Below are positions 29,483 through 37,953 of a stretch of DNA of 64,000 nucleotides, one piece after another. A program made the translations under genes and the position numbers. Within the stretch, counting starts at the first letter, position 1; each line of letters opens with the position of its first letter. The stretch spans positions 46,246-110,245 of the forward strand of contig JAURVT010000029.1 in the NCBI GenBank assembly GCA_030655315.1, written 5' to 3'. The DNA comes from Nocardioidaceae bacterium (GTDB lineage Bacteria > Actinomycetota > Actinomycetes > Propionibacteriales > Nocardioidaceae). A model generated the notes under the pieces. It had not been told where the DNA came from, ran no database searches, and saw only the letters and a program-made list of their open reading frames with translations.

Positions 29483-29976
29483 GGGCGCCGCATCCGCTGC
29501 ACCACCGCGCGCCGGCCAATCGTGCACGCCACGACGACCAGCCGTTGGCGGCCAGGGTGGCAGACCGGGTGACCGCGGTGTTCGGGTCGTGGACGTTCAT
29601 CACCGCTCAGACCGTGCTCATCGTGGTGTGGCTCGGATTCAACGGGTGGGTGGCGGCCAGGTACGCCCAGTCGCAGGAGTTCGACCCGTACCCCTTCATC
29701 CTGCTGAACCTGCTCTTCTCCACCCAGGCCGCCTATGCGGCCCCGCTGATCCTGCTCAGCCAGAACCGGGCCGCCGAGCGCGACCGGGTGAAGGCCGAGC
29801 ACGACTTCGACGTCAACATCCTGTCCCTGCGAGCGCTTCGTGCGCTGCTGCGTGCGGCGCCGGGCGGGCTACCGCCGCACGGTGAGCTGCTGGGCGAGAT
29901 CAGCGAGCTGCTGGCCACCGACCCGGATTCCCGTGACCGCGAGGCTCGACAGGCTGCGGCCTTGGCGCGGAGGTGA
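29479..29976 (+). CDS. DUF1003 membrane protein
   Basis: This 165-residue protein has two transmembrane segments (about 37-57 and 72-96) joined by a short loop, with the DUF1003 marks FGSWTFI, FDPYPFILLN and LSQNR. A cytoplasmic, charged C-terminal helical tail follows. The function is unknown. It is translationally coupled to arcC (ATGA) and to the next gene (GTGA), so it belongs to the ATPase-arc operon. Confidence 0.88.
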   Translation: MRAPHPLHHRAPANRARHDDQPLAARVADRVTAVFGSWTFITAQTVLIVVWLGFNGWVAARYAQSQEFDPYPFILLNLLFSTQAAYAAPLILLSQNRAAERDRVKAEHDFDVNILSLRALRALLRAAPGGLPPHGELLGEISELLATDPDSRDREARQAAALARR

Positions 29977-30818
29977 ACGACCGTGCCACACCTCGGTGGT
30001 CGTTGATCCTGTCGATCGCGGCGGGGTCGGTCTCGGCGGCCGCGAGCGTGGTCGGGCTGCTCGCCCCGTCGCTCGTCTACGGTCGCGAGACCGAGGCGTT
30101 GCAGCTCGCCGCGGCCGCACAGGACTGGGTCGGGTTGGTCGTCGCGTGCCCCCTGGTGCTGGTGCTCGCCGTCCGGCGACCCGTGCGGGGGAGCACCCCG
30201 CACCTGGTGTGGCTCGGCGGGTTGGCGTTCCTGGCCTACAACGCCGCCATCTACTGCACGGCGGTCCGGTTCGGCCCACTGTTCGTACCCTGGGTCGCGG
30301 TGCTCGGAACCGCGGTGTGGGCGTTCGTGGGCGGCTGGGTCGAACACGGCCGCGCCCTGGTGAGACGTCGTGCACTGGGGTGGGCGACCGTCGTCGTCGC
30401 AGCCGTCTTCGGCGGGCTGTGGCTCACCGAGATCGTCGGTGACCTGGCCGCGGGGCGGGGGTCCACCAGTGCGGGGACGTGGGACGTGCCGACGAACCCG
30501 GTGCACGTCCTGGATCTCGCTCTCTTCCTGCCGGCCGCCGCCGCGTCGGGCGTCCTTCTCCTGCGGGGCCGCCCGGTGGGCCACGTCGCGGCGCCGGTGG
30601 CCGTGGTGTGGATGGCGCTGACGTGCGTCCCGATCGTGGTCACGCCAGTGGTGGCCACGGTGTGGGGCGTGACGGCGCCGTGGGCAGTCGTGCCACCGGT
30701 CGGTGGGCTGCTGCTGGTCCTGTGCCTCCTGGGCGTGCGCGCGGTCCGGCCCGGCCGTCACGACGGCGGCACCACCGAAGCCGGTGACACCGCCGACCGT
30801 GACGAGCTGGTGTCCTAG
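29973..30818 (+). CDS. Seven-helix membrane protein, unknown function
   Basis: This 281-residue protein has about seven hydrophobic helices and a polar C-terminal tail of 25 residues. There are no obvious transporter motifs. It is the last gene of the operon beginning with the P-type ATPase, its GTG overlapping the DUF1003 stop. Its own stop overlaps the convergent USP gene by 4 bases (CTAG shared by both stops). No family was recognised. Confidence 0.75.
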   Translation: MNDRATPRWSLILSIAAGSVSAAASVVGLLAPSLVYGRETEALQLAAAAQDWVGLVVACPLVLVLAVRRPVRGSTPHLVWLGGLAFLAYNAAIYCTAVRFGPLFVPWVAVLGTAVWAFVGGWVEHGRALVRRRALGWATVVVAAVFGGLWLTEIVGDLAAGRGSTSAGTWDVPTNPVHVLDLALFLPAAAASGVLLLRGRPVGHVAAPVAVVWMALTCVPIVVTPVVATVWGVTAPWAVVPPVGGLLLVLCLLGVRAVRPGRHDGGTTEAGDTADRDELVS

Positions 30819-31732
30819 GCGGGGGGCACGACCGCGGTCGGGCAGCCGGCGTGGTGGAGCACGGCGTCGGCCGTCGAGCCGAGTGGGAAGCCGAGCAGCG
30901 ACGTGGTGCGGGGCCGTCCGACGACGACGAGGCCTGCGCCGACGTCCTCGGCCATGTCGACCAGGCTGCCCGCAGGGTGTCCGGAGACCATCTGGTGGAT
31001 GACCTCGACGTCGGGGTAGGCCTTGAGCCACGGACGCATGATGACCCCGAGGTGCGAGATGCCTGCCCCGTGGGCGGACTCGAAGGCGGACGCCCTCTCA
31101 CCGGCGTCGAACAGTCGCTGCTTGCCGGTGTCCCACACTGCTACCGCCCGCATCCGGACACCGAGCGCGGCCGCGTGGGCCATCGCGAACTCGATGGACT
31201 CGGTGACGGGAGCGTGCAGGTCGACACCCAGGACGACCGACCCAGGCGGCTCGGTGAGCGGGTGCCAGGCGTCGGGCACCACGACGACGGGGAGCCGAGC
31301 GTGGCCGGCGAGCGTGGTGGACGTCGAGCCCATGATCAACCGGGAGAACCCACCGCCCCCGCGGCAGCCGACGACGAGCATCCGGGCGTCCTCCGCGGCC
31401 TCGAGCAGCACCTGGGACGGCGTGCCCGAGACGGTGACCGCCGAGACGTCGACTCCGTCCTGGACCGCGGCGGCGAGCTCGGGGTCGTCCATCACGAGCT
31501 GCTTGGTCGCGTCGGCGTCCTCGAGCAGGACGTTGGACGGCATGTAGGCGCCGGGCAGGACGAAGTCGTCGAGAGCGATGAACACGCGTAGGGGCAACGC
31601 CAGGCGCTGCGCCTCGTGCACGGCCCAGCGGAGTGCACCGCGACTCGACTCGGAGCCGTCGGTGCCGACGACGACCGCTCCGGAGTTCACCGCTGCGGAC
31701 GAGGTCTGTGGGGCCGTGGCGAGGTCTGTCAT
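30815..31732 (-). CDS. Tandem universal stress protein with a canonical ATP motif
   Basis: This 305-residue protein has two USP domains (about 18-155 and 165-305). The first has the textbook motif GCRGGGGFSRLIMGST (G-x2-G-x9-G-S/T), so ATP binding is likely. The second, GRPRTTSLLGFPLGST, is nearly canonical. It is the closest in this window to the M. tuberculosis Rv2623/Rv1996 type. The ATG at 31732 was preferred over an upstream ATG at 31894 because it leaves room for the divergent promoter with two DosR-like boxes. Confidence 0.9.
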   Translation of the reverse strand: MTDLATAPQTSSAAVNSGAVVVGTDGSESSRGALRWAVHEAQRLALPLRVFIALDDFVLPGAYMPSNVLLEDADATKQLVMDDPELAAAVQDGVDVSAVTVSGTPSQVLLEAAEDARMLVVGCRGGGGFSRLIMGSTSTTLAGHARLPVVVVPDAWHPLTEPPGSVVLGVDLHAPVTESIEFAMAHAAALGVRMRAVAVWDTGKQRLFDAGERASAFESAHGAGISHLGVIMRPWLKAYPDVEVIHQMVSGHPAGSLVDMAEDVGAGLVVVGRPRTTSLLGFPLGSTADAVLHHAGCPTAVVPPA

Positions 31733-31767
31733 GACCCCAGCCTCCGCCGGCTCGGCCGGCGACGACA

Positions 31768-31802
31768 GTGCCGTCGGTCCCGCCGGCCCGGGACGTTGTC
31801 CC
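31768..31802. promoter_or_regulatory. Paired DosR-like boxes between a USP gene and a P-type ATPase gene
   Basis: The minus strand reads GGGACCGACGGCAC at 31768-31781. GGGACGTTGTCCC, a palindrome with one base fewer between half-sites, lies at 31790-31802. The starts are 22 bp apart. They lie 36-70 bp upstream of the USP start and 67-101 bp upstream of the ATPase start. The mycobacterial ctpF gene (Rv1997) and USP gene Rv1996 are likewise neighbours in the DosR regulon. Confidence 0.5.
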
Positions 31803-31868
31803 GTGCCCGGCGCGGGGACCTTCGCCCCTGTCGGCGCGTCCACCCGCGGCATGAGGGTCGAGGCAGCC

Positions 31869-34592
31869 ATGCCGCACCCGGCCGGCTCAGCCACGATCGG
31901 AGTGCACGTGTCGTCGACATCCAGGACCGCCCCCGCAGAGGCCGAGGCTGGTGAGGGCCACGCGGCACCGTGGCACGCGATCGACGTGGATGACGCGTTC
32001 GACGATCTCCAGTCGGGACCTGGCGGGCTCAGCGGCCCCGACGCAGCAGACCGTGCCGGTCACTTCGGACCGAACGAGCTGCCGACCGACCCGGGCCCCT
32101 CAGCCCTGTCGGTGCTCGTGCGTCAGCTGCGCAGCCCTCTGATCTACGCGCTGATGGCTTCGGCGGCGGTGGCGTTCGCATTCGGTGAGGTGGTCAACGG
32201 GGCGGTGGTGCTGGCGGTCGTGGTGTTGAACGCGGCGATCGGGTTCGTCCAGGAGTTCCGTGCCGGCCGTGCCATCAGCGCATTGGCGGACATGGTCGCC
32301 GAACCGGCGACCGTCCTCCGGGGCGGAGCGTGGGCGCCGGTACCGGCGCAGCTCCTCGTCCCGGGTGACGTGGTAGCGGTGTCGGCCGGTGACCGGGTCG
32401 TGGCCGACCTCCGTGTCGTCGAGGGTCATGGCGTCAGGGCCGACGAGTCGGCCCTGACCGGTGAGTCCGTCCCGGTGGCCAAGTCGGTCCCCTCGGTCGA
32501 CACCGGGGCGGTGCTGGCCGAGCGGTCCTCGCTCCTGCACGCGGGGACCCTGGTCAGCGCCGGCAGCGGCCGGGGACTCGTCGTCGAGACGGGGAGCCGC
32601 ACCGCCCTGGGGCACGTCTCCGGCCTGGTCTCGGACACCGGCCGTGCCGTCACCCCGCTGACCCGGTCCATCGCCGACCTGGGGACCCGGGTCACCAAGG
32701 CCATCGGCGGCGTCACCGTCGTCCTGCTCGTCGTGGCACTGCTGCGGGGGTACCCGATCGCCGACGCGGCCCTGGCCGCGATCACGCTGGCCGTCGCCGC
32801 CGTCCCCGAGGGCCTCCCGGCGATCGTCACGATCGCCCTGGCCATCGGGGTGCAGCGGATGGCCGGTCGCCACGCGATCATCCGCGAGCTCCCCGCCGTG
32901 GAGACCCTGGGCGCGACCAGCGTCGTGTGCACCGACAAGACCGGGACACTGACGCGCAACGAGATGACGGTCCGCCATCTCTGGGTGCCGGACCACCCGC
33001 ACGGAGGGCCGTCTCGTGCCGCGGTGCGGCGCCTCCTGGTCGCCGGCGTGCTGGCCAACGAGGCCGAGCTGTCCGGGGCCGGTGCGGACCGCCGCCAGGT
33101 CGGCGACCCCACCGACGTCGCGCTGCTCGTGGCCGCCGACGACGCCGACGTCTCACGTCCCGAGCTGGGAAGATGGGCACGCACGACGCTGCTGCCGTTC
33201 GATGCCGACAACCGCTACATGGCCGCGGTCCACGTCGAGCCCGACGGTGAGGTCGTCACCCACGTCAAGGGCGCACCGGAGGTGCTGCTCGCACACGTGC
33301 CATCGGGCGTCGCGGACCAGGCCCGTGCGCAGATGGTCACCTACGCCGGCGAGGCCCTGCGCGTCCTGGCGCTGGGCCGCGTCAGGGGCGCGGTGACCGA
33401 TGCGAGTTCCTGGGACGGCGTCCTCGAGCTGCTGGGCCTGGTGGCGATGGTCGACCCTCCCCGCCTCGGTGTCGCCGACAGCATCGCGGCGTGCCACGCG
33501 GCGTCGGTCGACGTCAAGATGATCACCGGGGACCACCCGGGGACCGCGACGGCGATCGGACGCGAGCTCGGCATCGTCGGCGACGCACCGGCCCTGACCG
33601 GTGCACAGATCGCCGCGATGGACGACGCCGAGCTGGCCGAGGCGGTGGGCCCGACCGCGGTGTTCGCGCGGGTGGACCCCGAGCACAAGCTGCGCCTGGT
33701 CCGGGCGCTGCAGGCCGACGGCGCGATCGTCGCGATGACCGGCGACGGCGTGAACGACGCGCCCGCGCTCAGGCAGGCCGACGTCGGCGTCGCCATGGGC
33801 GTGAGTGGAACCGCGGCGGCCAAGCAGGCCGCCGACGTCGTCCTGGGTGACGACGACTTCACCACCATCCGCGCGGCCATCGAGGAGGGTCGGCGGGTCT
33901 ACGACAACCTCGTCAAGGCGCTCGCGTTCGCGCTGCCCACCAACGTCGGCGAGGGGCTGGTCGTCCTGGTCGCCATCGTGGCGTTCCCGATCATCGACGG
34001 CCATCCGATCCTGCCGATCGAACCGGTACAGATCCTGTGGATCAACCTGGTCGCGACCGTGTCCCTGGCGCTCCCGTTGGCGTTCGAGGCCAAGGAGACC
34101 GGGTTGATGACCCAGGTGCCGAGGGACCCTGCACGGCCGCTGCTGTCGCGGTTCGTGCTGGTCCGCACCGTGTACGTGGGGGTGCTGATGGCGGTGGTCG
34201 CCGTCGGGCTGTTCCTGGTCTCGCTTGACCGGTCGGGTGCTTCGCTGTCCGGAGACGTGCTCCCCTCAGGTGGGGCGATGGCGCGGGCCCAGACGCTGGC
34301 CGTGACGGCGCTGATGTTCTTCCAGGTCTTCTACCTGCTGATGTGCCGCACGCTGGCCCGGCCGACCTCGTCGATCGGATGGACCTCGAACCGCTACGTG
34401 TTCGTCGGCATCGGCGCCGTGGTCGTCCTGCAGATCGGGTTCGTCCACCTGCCGGTCCTGCAGAGCCTGTTCGGGACCACCGACCTCGGTCCCGCCCAGT
34501 GGGCACTCGCCGCGGCCGCGGGCGCGATCGTCGTCCCGGTCGTGGGCGCCGAGAAGTGGTGGCGTGGACGAGGCGGCCGGCAGTCGCCCTGA
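31869..34592 (+). CDS. P2-type cation-transporting ATPase, CtpF/SERCA-like
   Basis: This 907-residue pump has the SERCA-type M4 motif AAVPEGLPAIVT, SALTGESVPV, phosphorylated D356 in [14 protein letters not shown] and TGDGVNDAP. An N-terminal cation-ATPase domain (WHAIDVDDAFDDL) precedes the first helices. M. tuberculosis CtpF, a DosR-regulon Ca2+ pump, is the nearest known analogue, so export of Ca2+ or a similar ion is the best guess. The ATG at 31869 follows TCGAGG; a GTG at 31905 is an alternative. It stands opposite a USP gene with DosR-like boxes between. Confidence 0.88.
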   Translation: MPHPAGSATIGVHVSSTSRTAPAEAEAGEGHAAPWHAIDVDDAFDDLQSGPGGLSGPDAADRAGHFGPNELPTDPGPSALSVLVRQLRSPLIYALMASAAVAFAFGEVVNGAVVLAVVVLNAAIGFVQEFRAGRAISALADMVAEPATVLRGGAWAPVPAQLLVPGDVVAVSAGDRVVADLRVVEGHGVRADESALTGESVPVAKSVPSVDTGAVLAERSSLLHAGTLVSAGSGRGLVVETGSRTALGHVSGLVSDTGRAVTPLTRSIADLGTRVTKAIGGVTVVLLVVALLRGYPIADAALAAITLAVAAVPEGLPAIVTIALAIGVQRMAGRHAIIRELPAVETLGATSVVCTDKTGTLTRNEMTVRHLWVPDHPHGGPSRAAVRRLLVAGVLANEAELSGAGADRRQVGDPTDVALLVAADDADVSRPELGRWARTTLLPFDADNRYMAAVHVEPDGEVVTHVKGAPEVLLAHVPSGVADQARAQMVTYAGEALRVLALGRVRGAVTDASSWDGVLELLGLVAMVDPPRLGVADSIAACHAASVDVKMITGDHPGTATAIGRELGIVGDAPALTGAQIAAMDDAELAEAVGPTAVFARVDPEHKLRLVRALQADGAIVAMTGDGVNDAPALRQADVGVAMGVSGTAAAKQAADVVLGDDDFTTIRAAIEEGRRVYDNLVKALAFALPTNVGEGLVVLVAIVAFPIIDGHPILPIEPVQILWINLVATVSLALPLAFEAKETGLMTQVPRDPARPLLSRFVLVRTVYVGVLMAVVAVGLFLVSLDRSGASLSGDVLPSGGAMARAQTLAVTALMFFQVFYLLMCRTLARPTSSIGWTSNRYVFVGIGAVVVLQIGFVHLPVLQSLFGTTDLGPAQWALAAAAGAIVVPVVGAEKWWRGRGGRQSP

Positions 34593-34606
34593 CGGCATCC
34601 GGCCAC

Positions 34607-34620
34607 GGGACGTAGGTCCT
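34607..34620 (+). promoter_or_regulatory. DosR-like box before a USP gene
   Basis: GGGACGTAGGTCCT differs from a full GGGAC-N4-GTCCC palindrome only at the last base. It lies 84 bp upstream of the ATG at 34704 and just after the ATPase stop. Confidence 0.6.
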
Positions 34621-34703
34621 ACCAGGTCGTGCTCAGTGGCCGTTCCGTGCGCGCACTCGTGTTGCGACGGTGGTTGACAACCCCACGACGAGGAGCACGA
34701 CCC

Positions 34704-35597
34704 ATGACGCAGAGCACCACGCCGCAGCGACCCGCGGGGAGTATCACCGTGGGAGTCGACGAGTCCGACGAGTCGCGGTCGGCCGCGCAGGTCGCGGTCG
34801 ACCTGGCCGCACCGCGTCGCGACGTGGTCCGACTCGTCCACGCCCGTTCGGCTCCGGCCCCGTTCGGGGCCTACGACGCCGGGGTCGTGGACGACTCCCG
34901 TCGCAACGCCGAGTCCCTGGTCCAGGCGGTCGTCACGACGCTCGCGGTGCCGACTGGGGTGATGGTGGAGACCTACACCGAGGCGTCGCCGGCGGTGTCG
35001 CTGCTGGTCAGGGTGGCTCAGGACTCGCGCCTGCTGGTCGTCGGGCGCCACGGTGGATTGGCGCACCGGGTGGTCGACGGGAACATCGCCTCCCTGGTGG
35101 CCTCGCACGCCGTCTGCCCGGTGCTGACCGTGACGCCGGGCAGGGACCACCCGGTGGACGCGGCCCGCATCGTCGTCGCGGTGGACGACCTCGACCAGCT
35201 GGGCACGGTCCTGGAGTTCGCGATGGCCGAGGCCTCGAGCCAGGAGCTCGCCGTCGAGCTGGTGCACGACGTCGTCCGCCCCTCGAACCGTGGTGACGAC
35301 TGGACCCACCGGTTGGACGACCTGGTGTCGACGGCTCAGACCGCCCATCCCGACGTGGCCGTCACGACACTCACCACGCACGGCAGCCGACGCGACGCGC
35401 TCGTCGATGCCTCCAGGCTCTCGGCGATGCTCGTCATCGGCCGGCCCAAGGCCATCACGGGGGTGCCGTCCTGGACGGCGTCGGTCGCCCACGCCCTGAT
35501 GGGGCGCAGCCACTGCCCGGTCGTGGTCGTGCCGACCGGGCGCGCCACCGCCCATCACCAGCTGCGGCCCGACACGGCCGTCATCCCGACCTACTGA
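34704..35597 (+). CDS. Tandem universal stress protein
   Basis: This 297-residue protein has two USP domains (about 12-145 and 153-285). The first starts ITVGVDESDES and has the loop VGRHGGLAHRVVDGN, close to but not matching the ATP motif. The second has IGRPKAITGVPSWTAS, without glycines. GAGGAG precedes the ATG. It is transcribed alone, behind the ctpF-like gene, with its own DosR-like box 84 bp upstream. Confidence 0.88.
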   Translation: MTQSTTPQRPAGSITVGVDESDESRSAAQVAVDLAAPRRDVVRLVHARSAPAPFGAYDAGVVDDSRRNAESLVQAVVTTLAVPTGVMVETYTEASPAVSLLVRVAQDSRLLVVGRHGGLAHRVVDGNIASLVASHAVCPVLTVTPGRDHPVDAARIVVAVDDLDQLGTVLEFAMAEASSQELAVELVHDVVRPSNRGDDWTHRLDDLVSTAQTAHPDVAVTTLTTHGSRRDALVDASRLSAMLVIGRPKAITGVPSWTASVAHALMGRSHCPVVVVPTGRATAHHQLRPDTAVIPTY

Positions 35598-35626
35598 CGC
35601 CGCTGCTCATTCGCGCATGGCCTCAG

Positions 35627-35893
35627 TCACTCCGGTGAGTGCGCACCCGGTCGACGGGGCCGCTCGACGCTCGAGCAGCGCTCGGTCAGGTCGATCGTCG
35701 ATAGGTAGACGTCGAGGCCGCCGAGGGCGCTGATCGCCTCGACGGGGTCCGTCGTCGAAGCGTCAGCGAGGTGCGCTGCGCGGAGCTCGGCGACGAGGTC
35801 GAGCGTGGGCTGCTCGATGTCGACGGCGACGACGGCGGCGACCACCGTGACGGGAACCGGATCGACCGCTGGGCGGACTCGATCGTGAGCCAC
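35627..35893 (-). CDS. Possible small hypothetical protein
   Basis: An 88-codon frame starting with GTG has strong G/C preference at third positions. It reads like a soluble alpha/beta protein (TVVAAVVAVDI, then LDLVAELRAAHL). No ribosome-binding site or family match is visible. It could be a remnant or a chance frame; it lies between a USP gene and an ABC permease gene. Low confidence. Confidence 0.3.
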   Translation of the reverse strand: MAHDRVRPAVDPVPVTVVAAVVAVDIEQPTLDLVAELRAAHLADASTTDPVEAISALGGLDVYLSTIDLTERCSSVERPRRPGAHSPE

Positions 35894-35915
35894 CTCATGA
35901 CCGACCAGCCCGCCG

Positions 35916-36707
35916 TCAGGTGAGGTGCACGTCGCGCCGCTCGAACGACCACGCCCCGGCCACCAGCGCCACGACGGAGAACGGTGCCACCCACCACCAG
36001 GTCGCCGACCACCCCTGGGTCAGCCCAGGGTGTGCGAGCACCAGGTGGATGGGCGACCACGAGCCCCATGGCGCGACGCCGGTGACCAGTGTCCCGGCGA
36101 CGTGCAGGAGGTACCCGGCAACGGCGACGGCCCCCGCCACCCCGACGGCTAGGGCGCGGCGTCCCGTCGCGGCGCCCACGGCCAGTGCCAGCAGGCCGTG
36201 TGCGGCACCGATGACGACCACGCTGGATGCAGCGGCGCACACCCGGCCGAGTGGGATTCCCATCGCCAGGACGGCGCTGCATCCCAGGACCGCTCCCAGC
36301 ACCGTCACGCCGAGCAGGACCACCTCGGCGCAGGTGGCGCAGGCGTAGGCCGCGAGCAGGTGGCTGCGAGGACGGGGCACGACGAGCTCGGGCAGCAGGG
36401 CCCCGGACTCCTCGTCGCCGGCGACCAGGCGGGCGCCACGTGAGATCGCGAAGGCCGAGAACAGCCCGGGGAGCACGATCGAGAACAGCTCGACGTCGAG
36501 GTAGCCGGCGCCGGTGGAGATCTGGTCCAGGCCGAAGGCGTCCCTCAGCGCGGCCGGGTAGGCCTCCAGCATGGTCTGCAGACCGTCGACGGAGTGGATC
36601 GAGGGCCACAGCGCGCTCAGGGCGACCACGAGCGCGGTGATGCCAACGGCCCACCGCACCAGTGACCATCGGTCTCGCCAGAGGGCCTGGAGGGCCAAGG
36701 CGGTCAT
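35916..36707 (-). CDS. ABC-2-type transporter permease
   Basis: This 263-residue protein has six hydrophobic segments in the arrangement of ABC-2 permeases, with a long first periplasmic loop (about 45-80) and a cytoplasmic loop containing ARLVAGDEESGALLPELVVPRPR. The ATG overlaps the stop of the ATP-binding gene (ATGA). Together they form an exporter; the substrate is unknown. It is the last gene of a seven-gene operon that begins with a USP gene at 41151. Confidence 0.85.
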   Translation of the reverse strand: MTALALQALWRDRWSLVRWAVGITALVVALSALWPSIHSVDGLQTMLEAYPAALRDAFGLDQISTGAGYLDVELFSIVLPGLFSAFAISRGARLVAGDEESGALLPELVVPRPRSHLLAAYACATCAEVVLLGVTVLGAVLGCSAVLAMGIPLGRVCAAASSVVVIGAAHGLLALAVGAATGRRALAVGVAGAVAVAGYLLHVAGTLVTGVAPWGSWSPIHLVLAHPGLTQGWSATWWWVAPFSVVALVAGAWSFERRDVHLT

Positions 36708-37621
36708 GGCTTCTCGCGTTCGGTGGGCGTCCCGCACAGATCGGCGAAGACCGCGGCGAGGTCGTCGTCGTGGCAGGTCACCGACTCGATGCCGTGCGGC
36801 GCGAGGACGGTGAACAGCTCGCTCGTCGGTCCGGTCATGTCGACCTCCACCTGGTGCCCGCTCACCGAGGCGTGTCGCACGCCGGGGATGCCGCGGAGCA
36901 CCGGGAGCAGCGGTGGGCTCAGCACTCGCAGCTCGAGGCGGGTGCTGCGTCGGCGCGTCAGCTCGAGCATCGAGTCGGCCAGCACGATCAGTCCGTCCGA
37001 CATCATCGCGACGTCGTCGGCCGCTCGCTGCACCTCGGACATCACGTGCGAGGAGAGCAGGACGGCGGCGCCGGCATCACGTCGCTCGTCGACCATCTGC
37101 CACAGCTGGTCCTGGACGAGCGGGTCGAGCCCGGTGGTCGGCTCGTCGAGGAGCAGGACGGTCGGCTCGTGCATGAAGGCCTGCACGACGCCGACCTTCT
37201 GGCGCGTGCCGTGGGACATGTGGCCGATGGGCTGGTCGAGGTCGAGCCGGAGCCGTTCGGCGAGCGTCCCGATCGTCGTGGTCAGGGAGAGGCGACGCAG
37301 CCGGGCGAGGTCGTCGAGGTAGCGACGCGCGGTCGAGGCAGCCCGTCCGACGAACACGCTGGGGAGGTAGCCGACGCCGGCGAGTGCTCGTGCGCCATCG
37401 CGGACGACGTCGTGGGAGTCGATGACCACGGTCCCGCGCGTGGGGCGTACCAGGGCGACGAGGGCGCCGATCGTGGTGGACTTGCCGGCCCCATTGGGGC
37501 CGACCAGGCCGGTGACGGTGCCGGAGCGAAGGGTGAGATCGACGTCGTGCACGGCCCGTAGGTCACCGAAGTCCTTGCCGAGCCCGCGGACCACGACCCT
37601 GGCGGCTCCCCGGTCGGTCAT
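36704..37621 (-). CDS. ABC transporter ATP-binding protein
   Basis: This 305-residue protein has Walker A GPNGAGKST near residue 42 and Walker B VLLLDEPTTGLDP near residue 160. The H-loop SSHVMSEVQ is present. The signature loop reads MSHGTRQKV instead of LSGGQ, a common variant in ABC-2 drug/polysaccharide exporters. A C-terminal domain of about 85 residues follows the nucleotide-binding domain. It pairs with the permease coded next. Its ATG overlaps the stop of the upstream gene (ATGA). Confidence 0.9.
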   Translation of the reverse strand: MTDRGAARVVVRGLGKDFGDLRAVHDVDLTLRSGTVTGLVGPNGAGKSTTIGALVALVRPTRGTVVIDSHDVVRDGARALAGVGYLPSVFVGRAASTARRYLDDLARLRRLSLTTTIGTLAERLRLDLDQPIGHMSHGTRQKVGVVQAFMHEPTVLLLDEPTTGLDPLVQDQLWQMVDERRDAGAAVLLSSHVMSEVQRAADDVAMMSDGLIVLADSMLELTRRRSTRLELRVLSPPLLPVLRGIPGVRHASVSGHQVEVDMTGPTSELFTVLAPHGIESVTCHDDDLAAVFADLCGTPTEREKP

Positions 37622-37953
37622 GCGCTCGCCGGGTCGTAGGGCGGCCCGGTGCGCGACGGTGTGACGCTGACCGTCACCGTCTCGGCGGGGCGGCGGGGGC
37701 TCGACAGGAGCGGCGCCGTGGGGTGCCCGAGGCGGAACGGCAGCACCACCTCGAGATCGGAGACGAGCGCTCCGAGGGCATCGGTGCACTCCGGCCGACC
37801 GTCGAGCGACCGCTCGCGGTCGGCGCGCTCGACGGTCTCACGACGGGCCACCAGGGCCTCGAACACGCGACCGTTCCAGGCCACGACGTGCCCGCCGGCT
37901 CCGAGCGGCAGCCAGTACAGGTCGACGCCGGTCGTGACCGTGACACCTCTCAC
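37618..37953 (-). CDS. Hypothetical protein, possibly shortened
   Basis: This 111-residue frame starts at a GTG overlapping the nitroreductase stop (GTGA) and ends overlapping the ABC gene start (ATGA), so it is fixed in an operon. The N-terminal part, GVDLYWLPLGAGGHVVAWNGRVFEALVARRE, has a pattern I associate with longer actinobacterial hypothetical proteins of over 150 residues. The C-terminal 40 residues are Pro/Ser/Thr-rich and look disordered. It may be a truncated family member. Confidence 0.6.
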   Translation of the reverse strand: MRGVTVTTGVDLYWLPLGAGGHVVAWNGRVFEALVARRETVERADRERSLDGRPECTDALGALVSDLEVVLPFRLGHPTAPLLSSPRRPAETVTVSVTPSRTGPPYDPASA

